Below are positions 27,566 through 39,115 of a stretch of DNA of 64,000 nucleotides, piece by piece (position 1 is the stretch's first letter; every line of letters begins with the position of its first letter). The position numbers and the translations under genes were made by a program. This DNA comes from Sedimentitalea xiamensis (GTDB taxonomy: Bacteria; Pseudomonadota; Alphaproteobacteria; Rhodobacterales; Rhodobacteraceae): NCBI RefSeq assembly GCF_030164465.1, contig NZ_JASNJE010000004.1, forward strand, positions 62,001-126,000, read 5' to 3'. The notes under the pieces are model-generated. The model was not told where the DNA came from. It searched no databases and was given only the letters and a program-made list of their open reading frames with translations.

Positions 27566-28837
27566 ATGTTTCAAGTCCTGTCCAGCGCATGGGCGCTGCT
27601 TCTGGGGATGATGCTGCTGATGGTGGGCAACGGCCTTCAGGGCACGCTGCTTGGCGTGCGGGGCGAAATCGAAGGCTTTTCCACGCTCGAAATGTCGGTC
27701 GTCATGTCGGCCTATTTCGTGGGCTTTCTCGGTGGATCGCGCATGGCTCCGGAAATGATCAGACGCGTCGGCCACGTCCGGGTGTTCGCGGCGCTGGCCT
27801 CGTTCATTTCCGCCGTCATGATCCTCTATCCCACCTTCACCAACACGATCGCCTGGTCGTTGGGCCGCGTCATCATCGGCTTCTGTTTCTCGGGCGTCTA
27901 CGTGACGGCCGAAAGCTGGTTGAACAATGCCGCCAACAACGAGAACCGGGGCCAGGCGCTGTCGCTCTACATGATCGTCCAGATGGTCGGGATCGTCAGC
28001 GCGCAGGCCTTGCTGCTGGTGGGCGACCCGGCCGGATACGAGACCTTCGTCGTCGCCTCGGTGCTGATCTCGATTTCCTTTGCGCCGATTCTGTTGTCCA
28101 TCAGTCCGACTCCGGCCTTTGACACCACGAAACCCATGACCCTGCGCGAGCTGATGAACATATCGCCGCTGGGATGCGTCGGCATGTTCCTTCTCGGAGG
28201 CGTCTTCGCCTCGCAATTCGGGATGAGCGCGGTTTACGGCGCCAAGGCGGGGCTGAGCCTCGTGCAGATTTCGATCTTCGTCGCGGCCTTCTACGTGGGC
28301 GCCATGCTCTTGCAATATCCGCTGGGCTGGCTGTCGGACCGGATGGACCGGCGTTTCCTGATCCTGGTCGTGGCGACCATCGGTGGCGGCGGGGCCATCA
28401 TCGGCATGGCGTTCGGCGCGAATTTCCACATGCTGCTCGTCGCGGCCTTCCTGATCGGCGGGCTGAGCAATCCGCTGTATTCGCTGCTCATCGCCCATAC
28501 CAACGACTATCTGGCGCACGAAGACATGGCGGCGGCCTCCGGCGGGTTGATCTTCATCAATGGACTCGGCGCGATCGCAGGCCCGCTGATCATCGGCTGG
28601 ATGATGGGCGATGCGATCTTCGGCCCCTCGGGATTCTTCCTGTTCATGGCCGGGCTTCTGTTCGCGCTGGCGCTTTACGCAGCCTATCGCAGCACCCAGC
28701 GGCCCACCGTTCCGGTGGCGGAGACCGGGCAGATCACGCCGGTCTACCCCTCCGCCACGCCGGTCGTCATGGAGCTGGCGCAAGAGGTCGCCATAGAGGC
28801 GGATCTGGAAGATCAGCAGGCCCAGGAATCGGCGTGA
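27566..28837 (+). CDS. Major facilitator superfamily transporter
   Basis: A 423-residue inner-membrane carrier with about 12 predicted transmembrane helices. A cytoplasmic loop after helix 2 contains GGSRMAPEMIRRVGHVRVF (MFS signature A region), and after helix 8 a second copy, PLGWLSDRMDRRFLI. It resembles the YcaD-type sugar/drug MFS group. The last 45 residues are acidic and Gln-rich. The start at 27566 follows GGAGGCGTCTC. The substrate cannot be deduced. It lies 102 bases after queA, in the same direction. Confidence 0.88.
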   Translation: MFQVLSSAWALLLGMMLLMVGNGLQGTLLGVRGEIEGFSTLEMSVVMSAYFVGFLGGSRMAPEMIRRVGHVRVFAALASFISAVMILYPTFTNTIAWSLGRVIIGFCFSGVYVTAESWLNNAANNENRGQALSLYMIVQMVGIVSAQALLLVGDPAGYETFVVASVLISISFAPILLSISPTPAFDTTKPMTLRELMNISPLGCVGMFLLGGVFASQFGMSAVYGAKAGLSLVQISIFVAAFYVGAMLLQYPLGWLSDRMDRRFLILVVATIGGGGAIIGMAFGANFHMLLVAAFLIGGLSNPLYSLLIAHTNDYLAHEDMAAASGGLIFINGLGAIAGPLIIGWMMGDAIFGPSGFFLFMAGLLFALALYAAYRSTQRPTVPVAETGQITPVYPSATPVVMELAQEVAIEADLEDQQAQESA

Positions 28838-28942
28838 GTTTGCCGGTTTTGTCGCGAATGTAGCAAAACGTTACTGTAATTGAATTGAAAATGGGGTTTT
28901 GATGAATTTGTAGTGGGGGACAGATGGAGTGGAGAGCAACTC

Positions 28943-29521
28943 ATGGTTGGCCCTGAAGAAGTATTGAGTTTTTGGTTGGACGACGTGGGCGAAGCGGGAT
29001 GGTATGCCCAGGACAGCGCCCTTGATGCTGAAATTTCCAGAAGGTTCAAAGACACATGGGAAGGTGCCTGCGAAGGCCGGTTTTCCCTGTGGCTGACATA
29101 TTCCAGCGGCGCATTGGCCTATATCATTCTGACCGATCAGTTCCCGCGCAACATGTTCCGCGGATCCGCGCGGGCGTTTTCCAGCGACAGGATTGCCCTG
29201 GCCGCAGCCAAGGCTGCGGTGGACCGCCGTTGGGACATGCGTATCGACGAACCCGCGCGGCAGTTCTTTTACCTGCCGATGATGCATTCGGAAAACCTGT
29301 GCGATCAGGAACGCTGCGTGCGCCTGATGTGCGAGCGGATGCCGGAACACGGAGCGTCGAACTTGCTGCATGCCCGCGCGCATCGGGAAGTGATCCGGCG
29401 TTTTGGTCGTTTTCCCTATAGAAACGAAGCCTTGTCGCGCCCTTCGACACCGCCGGAAACCGCCTATGTGTTGAATGGCGGCTATGGCGAGACCGTGCGC
29501 GGTCTGCAAGCCGCCGGATAG
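28943..29521 (+). CDS. DUF924 family protein
   Basis: A 192-residue soluble helical protein of the DUF924 family. Landmarks are PEEVLSFWLDDVGEAGWY at the start, LTDQFPRNMFRGSARAFSSD, FFYLPMMHSE and HREVIRRFGRFPYRN. The fold is reported to resemble TPR-like helices, but the function is unknown. The ATG at 28943 is chosen because the family begins with this PEEVLxFW segment; a GTG ten codons earlier is possible. The 105 bases upstream are AT-rich and contain GTTTTG-N12-CAAAAC (28846-28869), so it probably has its own promoter. Confidence 0.85.
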   Translation: MVGPEEVLSFWLDDVGEAGWYAQDSALDAEISRRFKDTWEGACEGRFSLWLTYSSGALAYIILTDQFPRNMFRGSARAFSSDRIALAAAKAAVDRRWDMRIDEPARQFFYLPMMHSENLCDQERCVRLMCERMPEHGASNLLHARAHREVIRRFGRFPYRNEALSRPSTPPETAYVLNGGYGETVRGLQAAG

Positions 29522-29542
29522 CGTAATCCGGATCTTTCGGAT

Positions 29543-29965
29543 CTATTGCGGCACGCATCCCCGGATGCGCGCGACGCTTTCAACCGCCTGATCGCCTGCT
29601 TGTTCGATGGCATGATCGACGAGTCGGGTGGGGGCCTCGCGCAGTTCGGCAAGGGCTGCCTGCATGTCGGCCAGCTTGGTTTCCATCTCGGCGGCGCGTT
29701 CCTGCAAGTGCGCCATCGTTTCCGAGGACAGATCCTGGGATTGATCGTACAACCCGGCAAGGTCGGACCGGAACCCCGCAAGTTCTTCGCCCGCCGCCTG
29801 CACGGAGTCCTGGAGCGGACCCAGCACATGCAAGTGCTCGGCAAAGGTCGCGGTCAGGGAATGGGCCCGGTTCACCACGCTCAGCGCCAGAAAGAGGCAG
29901 AGCGCCACCAGGATCAAGGTCGCGTTCAGCATGGCCAACAGAAGGTCCTTCAGCGTCTTCGCCAT
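29543..29965 (-). CDS. Small membrane protein with periplasmic coiled coil
   Basis: A 140-residue protein I do not recognise. One transmembrane helix at about residues 7-31 (LLLAMLNATLILVALCLFLALSVVN) is followed by a charged coiled coil covering most of the remainder, with ERAAEMETKLADMQAALAEL as the clearest stretch. The start is placed at MAKTLKDLL; upstream codons are not membrane-compatible. It is convergent with DUF924 and divergent from lpdA by 194 bases. The layout suits a scaffold or chemoreceptor-like sensor without other domains; the role is unknown. Confidence 0.7.
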   Translation of the reverse strand: MAKTLKDLLLAMLNATLILVALCLFLALSVVNRAHSLTATFAEHLHVLGPLQDSVQAAGEELAGFRSDLAGLYDQSQDLSSETMAHLQERAAEMETKLADMQAALAELREAPTRLVDHAIEQAGDQAVESVARIRGCVPQ

Positions 29966-30159
29966 TTGTCTTCTCCGATTATCTGGCCGTAACCTATCAC
30001 GAACTTGCATCGGTAAAACCGCAAAACACGGGACTGTTTCGTCCAGGTGAACAGTGCCCGATATGGCGCGCGCGCCGAACCGCCGAAGTCTTTGCAATGC
30101 AGGGGACCGGTTGGTAGGCTCGATCAACAGGGTTTCAGCCGTATCGAGCAGGGAATGTC

Positions 30160-31554
30160 ATGGCCGCCAATTCTTTTGATCTGATTGTCATCGGGGCCGG
30201 GCCCGGAGGCTATGTCGCCGCGATCCGGGCCGCGCAGCTGGGCCTGAAAGTGGCCATCGTGGAACGCGAACACTTGGGCGGAATCTGTCTGAACTGGGGA
30301 TGCATCCCGACCAAGGCGATGCTGCGCAGTTCCGAAGTGTTCCACCTGATGGAGCGGGCCAAGGATTTCGGGCTGAAGGCGGACAACATCGGCTATGACC
30401 TCGACGCGGTGGTGAAACGCAGCCGCGCCGTGGCCGCGCAACTTTCGGGCGGGATCGGCCACCTGATGAAGAAGAACAAGATCACGACGGTGATGGGGCA
30501 GGCGACCCTGCCCGAAAAGGGGCGCGTCTCGGTCAAGACCGACAAGGGAGCCGAGGAACTGAAAGCGGCGAATATCATTCTCGCCACCGGTGCGCGTGCC
30601 CGCGAATTGCCCGGCCTGGAGGCGGACGGCGATCTCGTCTGGACCTACAAGCACGCGCTGGTCCCGCCGCGTATGCCGAAAAAGCTGCTGGTGATCGGAT
30701 CGGGCGCCATCGGAATCGAATTCGCCAGTTTCTACAACACGTTCGGCGCGCAAACGACGGTGGTCGAGGTCATGGACAGGATCCTGCCGGTCGAAGACGC
30801 CGAGATCAGCGCCTTCGCCAAAAAACAGTTCGTGAAACAGGGTATGGACATCCGCGAAAAGGCGACTGTCAAGAAACTGGACCGTGGCAAGGGGCGGGTA
30901 ACGGCGCATGTCGAAACCGGCGGCAAGACCGAAAAGATCGAATTCGACACCGTGATTTCAGCGGTCGGGATTGTCGGCAATGTCGAAAACCTGGGACTGG
31001 AGGAATTGGGCGTCAAGATCGACCGCACGCATGTGGTGACGGACGAATACTGCCGGACGGCCGTGGAAGGCCTGTATGCGATTGGCGACATCGCTGGCGC
31101 ACCCTGGCTGGCGCACAAGGCCAGCCACGAAGGTGTGATGGTCGCCGAACTGATCGCCGGCGGTCATCCGCATCCGGTCAAACCCGAAAGCATCGCCGGA
31201 TGCACCTATTGCCAACCCCAGGTCGCCAGCGTCGGCTATTCCGAGGCTAAGGCGAAAGATCTGGGATACGAGATCAAGGTGGGCCGTTTCCCATTCATCG
31301 GCAACGGCAAGGCCATTGCGCTGGGGGAACCCGAAGGCATGATCAAGACCGTGTTCGACGCGAAGACCGGCGAATTGCTGGGCGCCCATATGGTCGGTGC
31401 GGAAGTGACGGAACTGATCCAAGGATATGTTGTGGGGCGTCAGCTGGAAACCACCGAAGAAGACCTGATGAACACGGTGTTCCCGCATCCCACCCTGTCC
31501 GAAATGATGCACGAAAGCGTTCTGGACGCCTACGGCCGCGTCATCCATATGTGA
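30160..31554 (+). CDS. lpdA: Dihydrolipoyl dehydrogenase (E3)
   Basis: A 464-residue flavoprotein that reoxidises lipoamide in 2-oxoacid dehydrogenase complexes. It has the FAD loop VIGAGPGGYVAAIRAAQLG, the redox disulfide in GGICLNWGCIPTKA, the NAD Rossmann motif VIGSGAIGIEFASFY, and the C-terminal His/Glu base in HPTLSEMMHES. It is monocistronic here, 20 kb from pdhABC. It could serve pyruvate dehydrogenase, 2-oxoglutarate dehydrogenase or the glycine cleavage system; the sequence does not decide. No lipoyl domain precedes it. Confidence 0.95.
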   Translation: MAANSFDLIVIGAGPGGYVAAIRAAQLGLKVAIVEREHLGGICLNWGCIPTKAMLRSSEVFHLMERAKDFGLKADNIGYDLDAVVKRSRAVAAQLSGGIGHLMKKNKITTVMGQATLPEKGRVSVKTDKGAEELKAANIILATGARARELPGLEADGDLVWTYKHALVPPRMPKKLLVIGSGAIGIEFASFYNTFGAQTTVVEVMDRILPVEDAEISAFAKKQFVKQGMDIREKATVKKLDRGKGRVTAHVETGGKTEKIEFDTVISAVGIVGNVENLGLEELGVKIDRTHVVTDEYCRTAVEGLYAIGDIAGAPWLAHKASHEGVMVAELIAGGHPHPVKPESIAGCTYCQPQVASVGYSEAKAKDLGYEIKVGRFPFIGNGKAIALGEPEGMIKTVFDAKTGELLGAHMVGAEVTELIQGYVVGRQLETTEEDLMNTVFPHPTLSEMMHESVLDAYGRVIHM

Positions 31555-31708
31555 GCCTGCGCCGGGTCCGCCGCGTTCCTGTCAGGTCCGAAGACCATTT
31601 ACGGCTCATGGATCGCTGCCGATCCGGTGACCGGTTGCCGCGGGCTTGGCTGGCAAAAACCAAATGCACCCGGCGTAATCCGGCCATCGAACATGTTCCT
31701 TCGGGTAT

Positions 31709-31723
31709 GTTCACTTTAAGTTC
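31709..31723. promoter_or_regulatory. LexA (SOS) box of uvrA
   Basis: GTTCACTTTAAGTTC fits the alphaproteobacterial LexA direct repeat GTTC-N7-GTTC exactly. It lies 62-76 bases before the uvrA ATG, where LexA would block its promoter. A further GTTC at 31695 is 10 bases before the first half and does not fit the spacing. Confidence 0.85.
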
Positions 31724-31784
31724 TCGTTTTTCAGTTGGAGACTCGCCACCGTTCCACTATGTCTAAACCGTTAACGGGGGCACC

Positions 31785-34637
<2,853 letters not shown>

Positions 34638-34813
34638 CGTTCGTCCTTGCCTTGGGGGCGAGGGTGCGCGCATCGAGAGCCTTGATCTGATGGTCGACAG
34701 TGAATCGGGTCCTGCCAACGGGCAAGAGGGGCAGGAACAAGCGCCCATGTCCGGATGACATGCCGGGCGGTTCGTGGCAATTTGTCTCCAGAACATAAGG
34801 ACCGGAGGATCGG

Positions 34814-35404
34814 ATGCGCAAACTTCAGACCCAGGGTGTGCACCACATCACCCTGACCGGCGCGGACCGGCAATCCACCATCGATTTCTGGTCCGGCGTT
34901 CTGGGGATGCCCTTCGTGTTCGATCAGCCCAATCTCGACAACCCGGACGAAGGTCATGTCTATTTCGATCCGGGCGATGGCCGTCTGATCACCGTGTTCA
35001 CCAACGAGTCCCGCGCGGGGAGCCCTGACAGAACGCCGACCGATCCGGGCTGTGTGCATCACCTGGCGTTCAACGTCAGCCAGGCGACCTTCTGGCAGGC
35101 GGTGGAGCGGCTTGACGAGCGCGGAATCGACCATTCCGGCCCAAAGGATCGCGGTTTCATGGATTCGATCTATTTCAAGGACCCGCTGGGCCTTCTGATC
35201 GAATTGGCGAGCTACCGTTTCGAACCGCCGACCGGCTGCACCCATGCGGATGTGATGATTGCCGCCCATCGCATCCGGGTCGCGAGGGGCGATCACCATA
35301 TCGACCGCGTTCACCTCGCTGATGCAATCGAACAACTGGTCTGCAAGACCCAGCAGTCGCTGTCAGAGGACCGGGCGCCGAGGAATCCCTACAAAAGGCC
35401 ATGA
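34814..35404 (+). CDS. VOC superfamily (glyoxalase/extradiol dioxygenase-like) protein
   Basis: A 196-residue metal-binding protein of the vicinal oxygen chelate fold. It starts QGVHHITLTGADRQSTIDFWSGVLGMPFVF, with the first metal His in VHHITL, and contains a second half with CVHHLAFNV and the Glu-bearing FKDPLGLLIELAS. About residues 8-140 form the paired beta-alpha-beta modules; the last 50 residues are helical. The reaction is unknown (isomerase, dioxygenase or glyoxalase-type are possible). It starts 176 bases after uvrA with GGAGGATCGG before the ATG and has no functional partner nearby. Confidence 0.85.
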   Translation: MRKLQTQGVHHITLTGADRQSTIDFWSGVLGMPFVFDQPNLDNPDEGHVYFDPGDGRLITVFTNESRAGSPDRTPTDPGCVHHLAFNVSQATFWQAVERLDERGIDHSGPKDRGFMDSIYFKDPLGLLIELASYRFEPPTGCTHADVMIAAHRIRVARGDHHIDRVHLADAIEQLVCKTQQSLSEDRAPRNPYKRP

Positions 35405-35529
35405 CGGGCGACCGGGCTTGCCCATGGCGAAGGGCTGCGGGCACGATCCGCGCGTCGCGGTCGCTTTGAACGGGATGCACCGGTCCCGGCGGTTTTTCTG
35501 ACGAGGCCCGGTGCAGGCCGCGGATCGGT

Positions 35530-36630
35530 TCAGGGAGAGATGTCCGTCCGAGCACGGCCACGCTTTGGGTAGCGTTCTTGCGCGTCGCCCAGGAAGTGGC
35601 CCAGCCACTTCAGCCCTTCGATCTCGTCGCAGACGATCTTGGCGACGATGAGGATGGGCACCGCGACAACCATTCCGACGGCGGACCATATATATGCGAA
35701 GAAGGCCACGACCAGAAACAGGATCGGCGTGTTCAGACGCATCCGGCGCGAGATCGCGATGGGGGTCACGAGTTGCCCTTCGATGGAGGTCAGGGCCATG
35801 TAGGTCGCAAAAACGCCGAGCGCGGGCCAGAGTTCGTCGAACTGGATGAACGCGAGCAGGCCGGCGACCGAGGCCCCGAGCACCGCGCCGAGAAAAGGGA
35901 TGTAGTTGAGCGCGAAACCGAGCAACCCGAGCGAGATCGCCCCGGTCAGCCCCCACAGCCACATGGCGACGCCGATACAGAGGCCCAGCACCGCGTTGAT
36001 CAGGGTGATGCCGCCCAGATAGCTGCCCAACCGTGTCTCGATGCGGTCGATGATCTCGACAACCCGGCGCTTGTCGCTGCTCTTGCTGAAACTTTCGACC
36101 ATCCGGTTGACGAAGAAATCACCCGACGCGATGAGAAAGAACGTCAGCACGATGGCGAACACGACCTGGCCCAGAACCTGCGGCGCCATGGACATGATGG
36201 TCAGGCTGGAAGCCTTGTCGGACACGACCTCGACTTCCATCGCAGCCTTGTCCGACCCGGACTTGACCGCCTCGTCCAAAGCGGCGGCGGCTTCGTTGAC
36301 GGCCTGGAGCGTGCCGCTTTGCGACATCACGTCCTGTTCGATGTCGCGCAAAAGGTTGGGAAGGTCCCGGATCAGGGCCGAAACGGGTTCCTGAAACCAC
36401 AGCACGGCCATCACGACGACGATCAGCAGGAAGCCGGTGAACAGACCCGCGATCAGGCCGTCGGGAAACCCGTGGCGCGACAGGAACCGGCGCGGGCGGT
36501 TGAAGACGAAATAGGACAGAACGGCGGCCGTGACCGGGATCAGAAAATTCGCCGCCCACAGCATGAGGTGGATCAGCAGAATGACGAATATGCCGGTCAC
36601 GGGCATGGAGGTGCGGTCGTGCGGAGTCAT
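35530..36630 (-). CDS. AI-2E family (PerM/TqsA-like) membrane transporter
   Basis: A 366-residue polytopic membrane protein. It has the family layout: two or three N-terminal helices, a long extracytoplasmic region (about 75-150, predicted partly helical), then five or so helices. It contains GLLGFALNYIPFLGAVLGA, the conserved NYIPxxG motif, and GQLVTPIAISRRMRLNTPILFL. Members export autoinducer-2 or act as ion or small-molecule permeases; the substrate is not predictable. It is convergent with the VOC gene, and a 7-base inverted repeat (GCACCGG/CCGGTGC, 35477-35514) lies between them. Confidence 0.88.
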   Translation of the reverse strand: MTPHDRTSMPVTGIFVILLIHLMLWAANFLIPVTAAVLSYFVFNRPRRFLSRHGFPDGLIAGLFTGFLLIVVVMAVLWFQEPVSALIRDLPNLLRDIEQDVMSQSGTLQAVNEAAAALDEAVKSGSDKAAMEVEVVSDKASSLTIMSMAPQVLGQVVFAIVLTFFLIASGDFFVNRMVESFSKSSDKRRVVEIIDRIETRLGSYLGGITLINAVLGLCIGVAMWLWGLTGAISLGLLGFALNYIPFLGAVLGASVAGLLAFIQFDELWPALGVFATYMALTSIEGQLVTPIAISRRMRLNTPILFLVVAFFAYIWSAVGMVVAVPILIVAKIVCDEIEGLKWLGHFLGDAQERYPKRGRARTDISP

Positions 36631-36737
36631 GGCTGCGATCCTACACTGCCGAAGACGGCTCAGCCATGGTGCGCCTGTCGCAACGGCCAGGATTATTCGC
36701 CCATTGATCCGCGGCGGTGGACCGGCGGATCGGCGGA

Positions 36738-37100
36738 TCAGTTCAGGACATCGATCACGGCTCCGATGAGGTTGAGCACCTTTCTGGTTTCCCGATCAAC
36801 GCGATACACATAATCGCCCGAGCGCAGGTAATAGCCGTCGCGGTTCAAGCCGTAGCGTCCCGGGGAGTCGATCCAGAAATAGTCGTTGTCGATCCGATCA
36901 CCGACCCGGTAACGCCGGTCATCGGATTTGCCGATGTATTTTTTCGCCTGGCCCGGCGGAACGCAGGGCGGGTTCTTCTTGGCAAGTCCCGGCGGACAGC
37001 CGGCGGCGATGTGTTTGCTGTCCTTGCTGTGTCCGGCGGTGGCGGTCATGGACAGAGCAAGCGCAAGGGCGGTCATCAGAGTCGTTGCGTTCGATTTCAT
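36738..37100 (-). CDS. Small exported RcnB-like protein
   Basis: A 120-residue secreted protein: signal peptide MKSNATTLMTALALALSMTATAG, then a Cys/Pro-rich segment AAGCPPGLAKKNPPCVPPGQAKK with two cysteines that could pair. A C-terminal domain follows (VGDRIDNDYFWIDSPGRYGLNRDGYYLRSGDYVYRVDRETRKVLNLI, shown in parts). The C-terminal half resembles RcnB/YaaX-type periplasmic proteins with the R-V-G-D-x-L plus Y-x-L-P-x-x-x-Y-x pattern. Similar proteins are sometimes misnamed excinuclease subunits, for which there is no basis. The role is unknown, perhaps metal or envelope homeostasis. Confidence 0.75.
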   Translation of the reverse strand: MKSNATTLMTALALALSMTATAGHSKDSKHIAAGCPPGLAKKNPPCVPPGQAKKYIGKSDDRRYRVGDRIDNDYFWIDSPGRYGLNRDGYYLRSGDYVYRVDRETRKVLNLIGAVIDVLN

Positions 37101-37185
37101 ATCGGCCTCCTGTGTTTGCCCTCAATATAGGCGTCCTTGGTCCCGCATGTATCTCGGCGGTGGATTCTTGCCGACCGGGACAGGA

Positions 37186-38061
37186 TCAGGCGTTGCGCCC
37201 GCGTTTCTCGAACCGGGGCAGCATGGCGCTGAAATCGCAGCCCTTTCCATCTTCGGCCTCGACGAATTGCGCGTAGAGCGCCTGCGCCAGCTGTCCCATC
37301 GGGGTATCCGCATCGGCGCTTTCGGCGGCCTGTTGCGAAAGGCGTAGGTCCTTCAGCATCAGTTCGGCGGCGAAACCGGGCTTGTAGCCGTTGTCCGCCG
37401 GGCTTTGCGGGCCGACGCCGGGTGCGGGGCAGTAGGCGTTCATGGTCCAGGAATAGCCGGACGAGGTTGAAACCACGTCGAACATCTTCTGCCGGTCCAG
37501 GCCCAGCTTGTCGGCCAACGCGAAGGCTTCGCAGGTGGCGATCATCGTGACCCCGAGGATCATGTTGTTGCAGATCTTGGCGGCTTGACCGGCGCCCGCA
37601 CCGCCGCAATGCACCGCCTTCTGACCCATGATCTCGAACAGGGGTGCAGCCTTGGCGAAGGCGGCGTCCGACCCGCCGGCCATGAAGGTCAGTGTTCCGG
37701 CGGAGGCGCCGCCGACGCCGCCGGAGACCGGGGCGTCCACGGCCAGCAGCCCGGCGGCTTCGGCCTGTTCGGCGACAGCGCGGGCGCTGTCCACGTCCAC
37801 CGTCGAACAGTCAATCAGTGTCGCGCCTTTGGCCATGGCCGGGATCACTTCGTTGGCCACGGACCGCAGGATGTCGCCATTGGGCAGCATCGTGATGACC
37901 ACGTCGGTTCCGCTGGCGGCCTCTGCGGCGCTCCCGGCCATCTCGACTCCGTCGACCGCGACGTCCGCGTTGTCAAAGCCGATCACGTCATGCCCGGCTT
38001 TCGCGAGGTTGGCGGCCATTGGCCCGCCCATGTTGCCCAGTCCGATAAATCCGATCTTCAT
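37186..38061 (-). CDS. mmsB: 3-hydroxyisobutyrate dehydrogenase
   Basis: A 291-residue NAD-dependent beta-hydroxyacid dehydrogenase that oxidises 3-hydroxyisobutyrate to methylmalonate semialdehyde in valine breakdown. It shows the N-terminal Rossmann GFIGLGNMGGPMAANL, the substrate loop DAPVSGGVGGASAGTLTFMAGG and the catalytic lysine K162 in GAGQAAKICNN. It is the third gene of a valine operon (dehydrogenase, hydrolase, MmsB), 10 bases after the hydrolase gene. MmsA, which uses its product, lies 7 kb upstream on the same strand. Confidence 0.95.
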   Translation of the reverse strand: MKIGFIGLGNMGGPMAANLAKAGHDVIGFDNADVAVDGVEMAGSAAEAASGTDVVITMLPNGDILRSVANEVIPAMAKGATLIDCSTVDVDSARAVAEQAEAAGLLAVDAPVSGGVGGASAGTLTFMAGGSDAAFAKAAPLFEIMGQKAVHCGGAGAGQAAKICNNMILGVTMIATCEAFALADKLGLDRQKMFDVVSTSSGYSWTMNAYCPAPGVGPQSPADNGYKPGFAAELMLKDLRLSQQAAESADADTPMGQLAQALYAQFVEAEDGKGCDFSAMLPRFEKRGRNA

Positions 38062-38071
38062 CTCGCTCTCC

Positions 38072-39109
38072 TCAGTCCTGAAATGTCAGCGCATCCGCAC
38101 CCAGCGGCGCAAGCATCCGCTCGACGGCGGAGTCCGGCACATCGAGGTCAGCGAATTGCCATCGCGGATTGCGGTCCTTGTCAATGATCGCCGCGCGAAT
38201 GCCTTCGAGAAAGTCTCCGTGTTCCATCGCCCGCCAGGTGAACCGGAATTCCAGGTCCAGCGCCGCCCGCATGGCCGGGCCGTCCCGCCGCAGACGTTGG
38301 ATCGTCTCGACCGCGCAGGCCATCGACAGCGGTGAATTGCGGCTCATCGTCTTGAGCGCGCCCTGGCTGAATGCGCTGCCGTCCGATCGCAGGTCGGCGA
38401 GTATTCCGGACAGGGCAGGGGCCTTGAACAGGCGATCGATCGCGTCCAGGTGCGGTGCCATCGCCCCGGCCGGGGGCGATTGGGCCAGCCGCGAAACGTG
38501 GGACACGTCGCCGCTGGCCTCCAGCAATTCGGTCAGGTCCGCCCAGCGGTCGCGCGGCACGTAATGGTCGGCGAACCCGGCGTGGATCGCATCGCCCGCG
38601 TCCATCCGGGCTGCCGTGATGCCCAGGTAGGTTCCGAGATGGCCCGGCGCACGGGCCAGCAGATAGCTGCCGCCCACATCGGGCACCAGCCCGATCCCGC
38701 ATTCCGGCATAGCGATGCGGCTGCTGTCGTCCACGATCCTGTGGCTGCCATGGCATCCAATGCCGACGCCGCCGCCCATGGTAAAGCCCTGCATCAGGCT
38801 GACCACCGGTTTCGGAAAATCCGCCAGCATCGCGTTCATGCGGTATTCGTCGCGCCAGAAGTTGCGGCCGTAGGCGAAATCGCCCTTCGTGCCGGTGTCG
38901 TAAAGCTCGGCGATGTCGCCGCCGGCGCAGAACGCTTTGTCGCCCTCGGCGTTGATCACCACCAGCGCCACCTGTTCTTCCTCGCGCCACAGGTGCAGAA
39001 TCGTGTCGATGGCCATGCACATGTCATAGGTCATCGCGTTCAGCGCCCTGGGCCGGGTCAGCGTGATCCGGCCGGCGCGGCCTTCGACGCGGACGTTGAG
39101 ATCAGCCAT
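38072..39109 (-). CDS. 3-hydroxyisobutyryl-CoA hydrolase
   Basis: A 345-residue crotonase-fold enzyme that hydrolyses 3-hydroxyisobutyryl-CoA in valine catabolism. It has the oxyanion-hole motif CAGGDIAELY and GFTMGGGVGIGCHGSHRIV, then MPECGIGLVPDVGGSYLLAR, with the hydrolase-type Glu/Asp pair. Its length (about 345) and extended C-terminal half (FRFTWRAMEHGDFLEGIRAAIIDKDRNPRW, shown in parts) distinguish it from enoyl-CoA hydratases of about 260 residues. The start at 39109 is chosen because AGGTG lies before it; GTG at 39115 is possible. Seven bases separate it from the dehydrogenase gene. Confidence 0.93.
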   Translation of the reverse strand: MADLNVRVEGRAGRITLTRPRALNAMTYDMCMAIDTILHLWREEEQVALVVINAEGDKAFCAGGDIAELYDTGTKGDFAYGRNFWRDEYRMNAMLADFPKPVVSLMQGFTMGGGVGIGCHGSHRIVDDSSRIAMPECGIGLVPDVGGSYLLARAPGHLGTYLGITAARMDAGDAIHAGFADHYVPRDRWADLTELLEASGDVSHVSRLAQSPPAGAMAPHLDAIDRLFKAPALSGILADLRSDGSAFSQGALKTMSRNSPLSMACAVETIQRLRRDGPAMRAALDLEFRFTWRAMEHGDFLEGIRAAIIDKDRNPRWQFADLDVPDSAVERMLAPLGADALTFQD

Positions 39110-39115
39110 GAGCAC

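Noticed and set aside
26375-28783. About 800-codon minus-strand frame across queA and the MFS gene
   Set aside because: Composition is Arg/His/Gln-rich shadow coding; both plus-strand genes have clear motifs.
31555-31766. 71-codon frame overlapping the lpdA stop
   Set aside because: Arg-rich, no family resemblance, and it runs across the uvrA LexA box and promoter.
35477-35514. GCACCGG/CCGGTGC inverted repeat between the VOC and AI-2E genes
   Set aside because: The 24-base loop and absent T-run make it a weak terminator at best; it is mentioned only as context.
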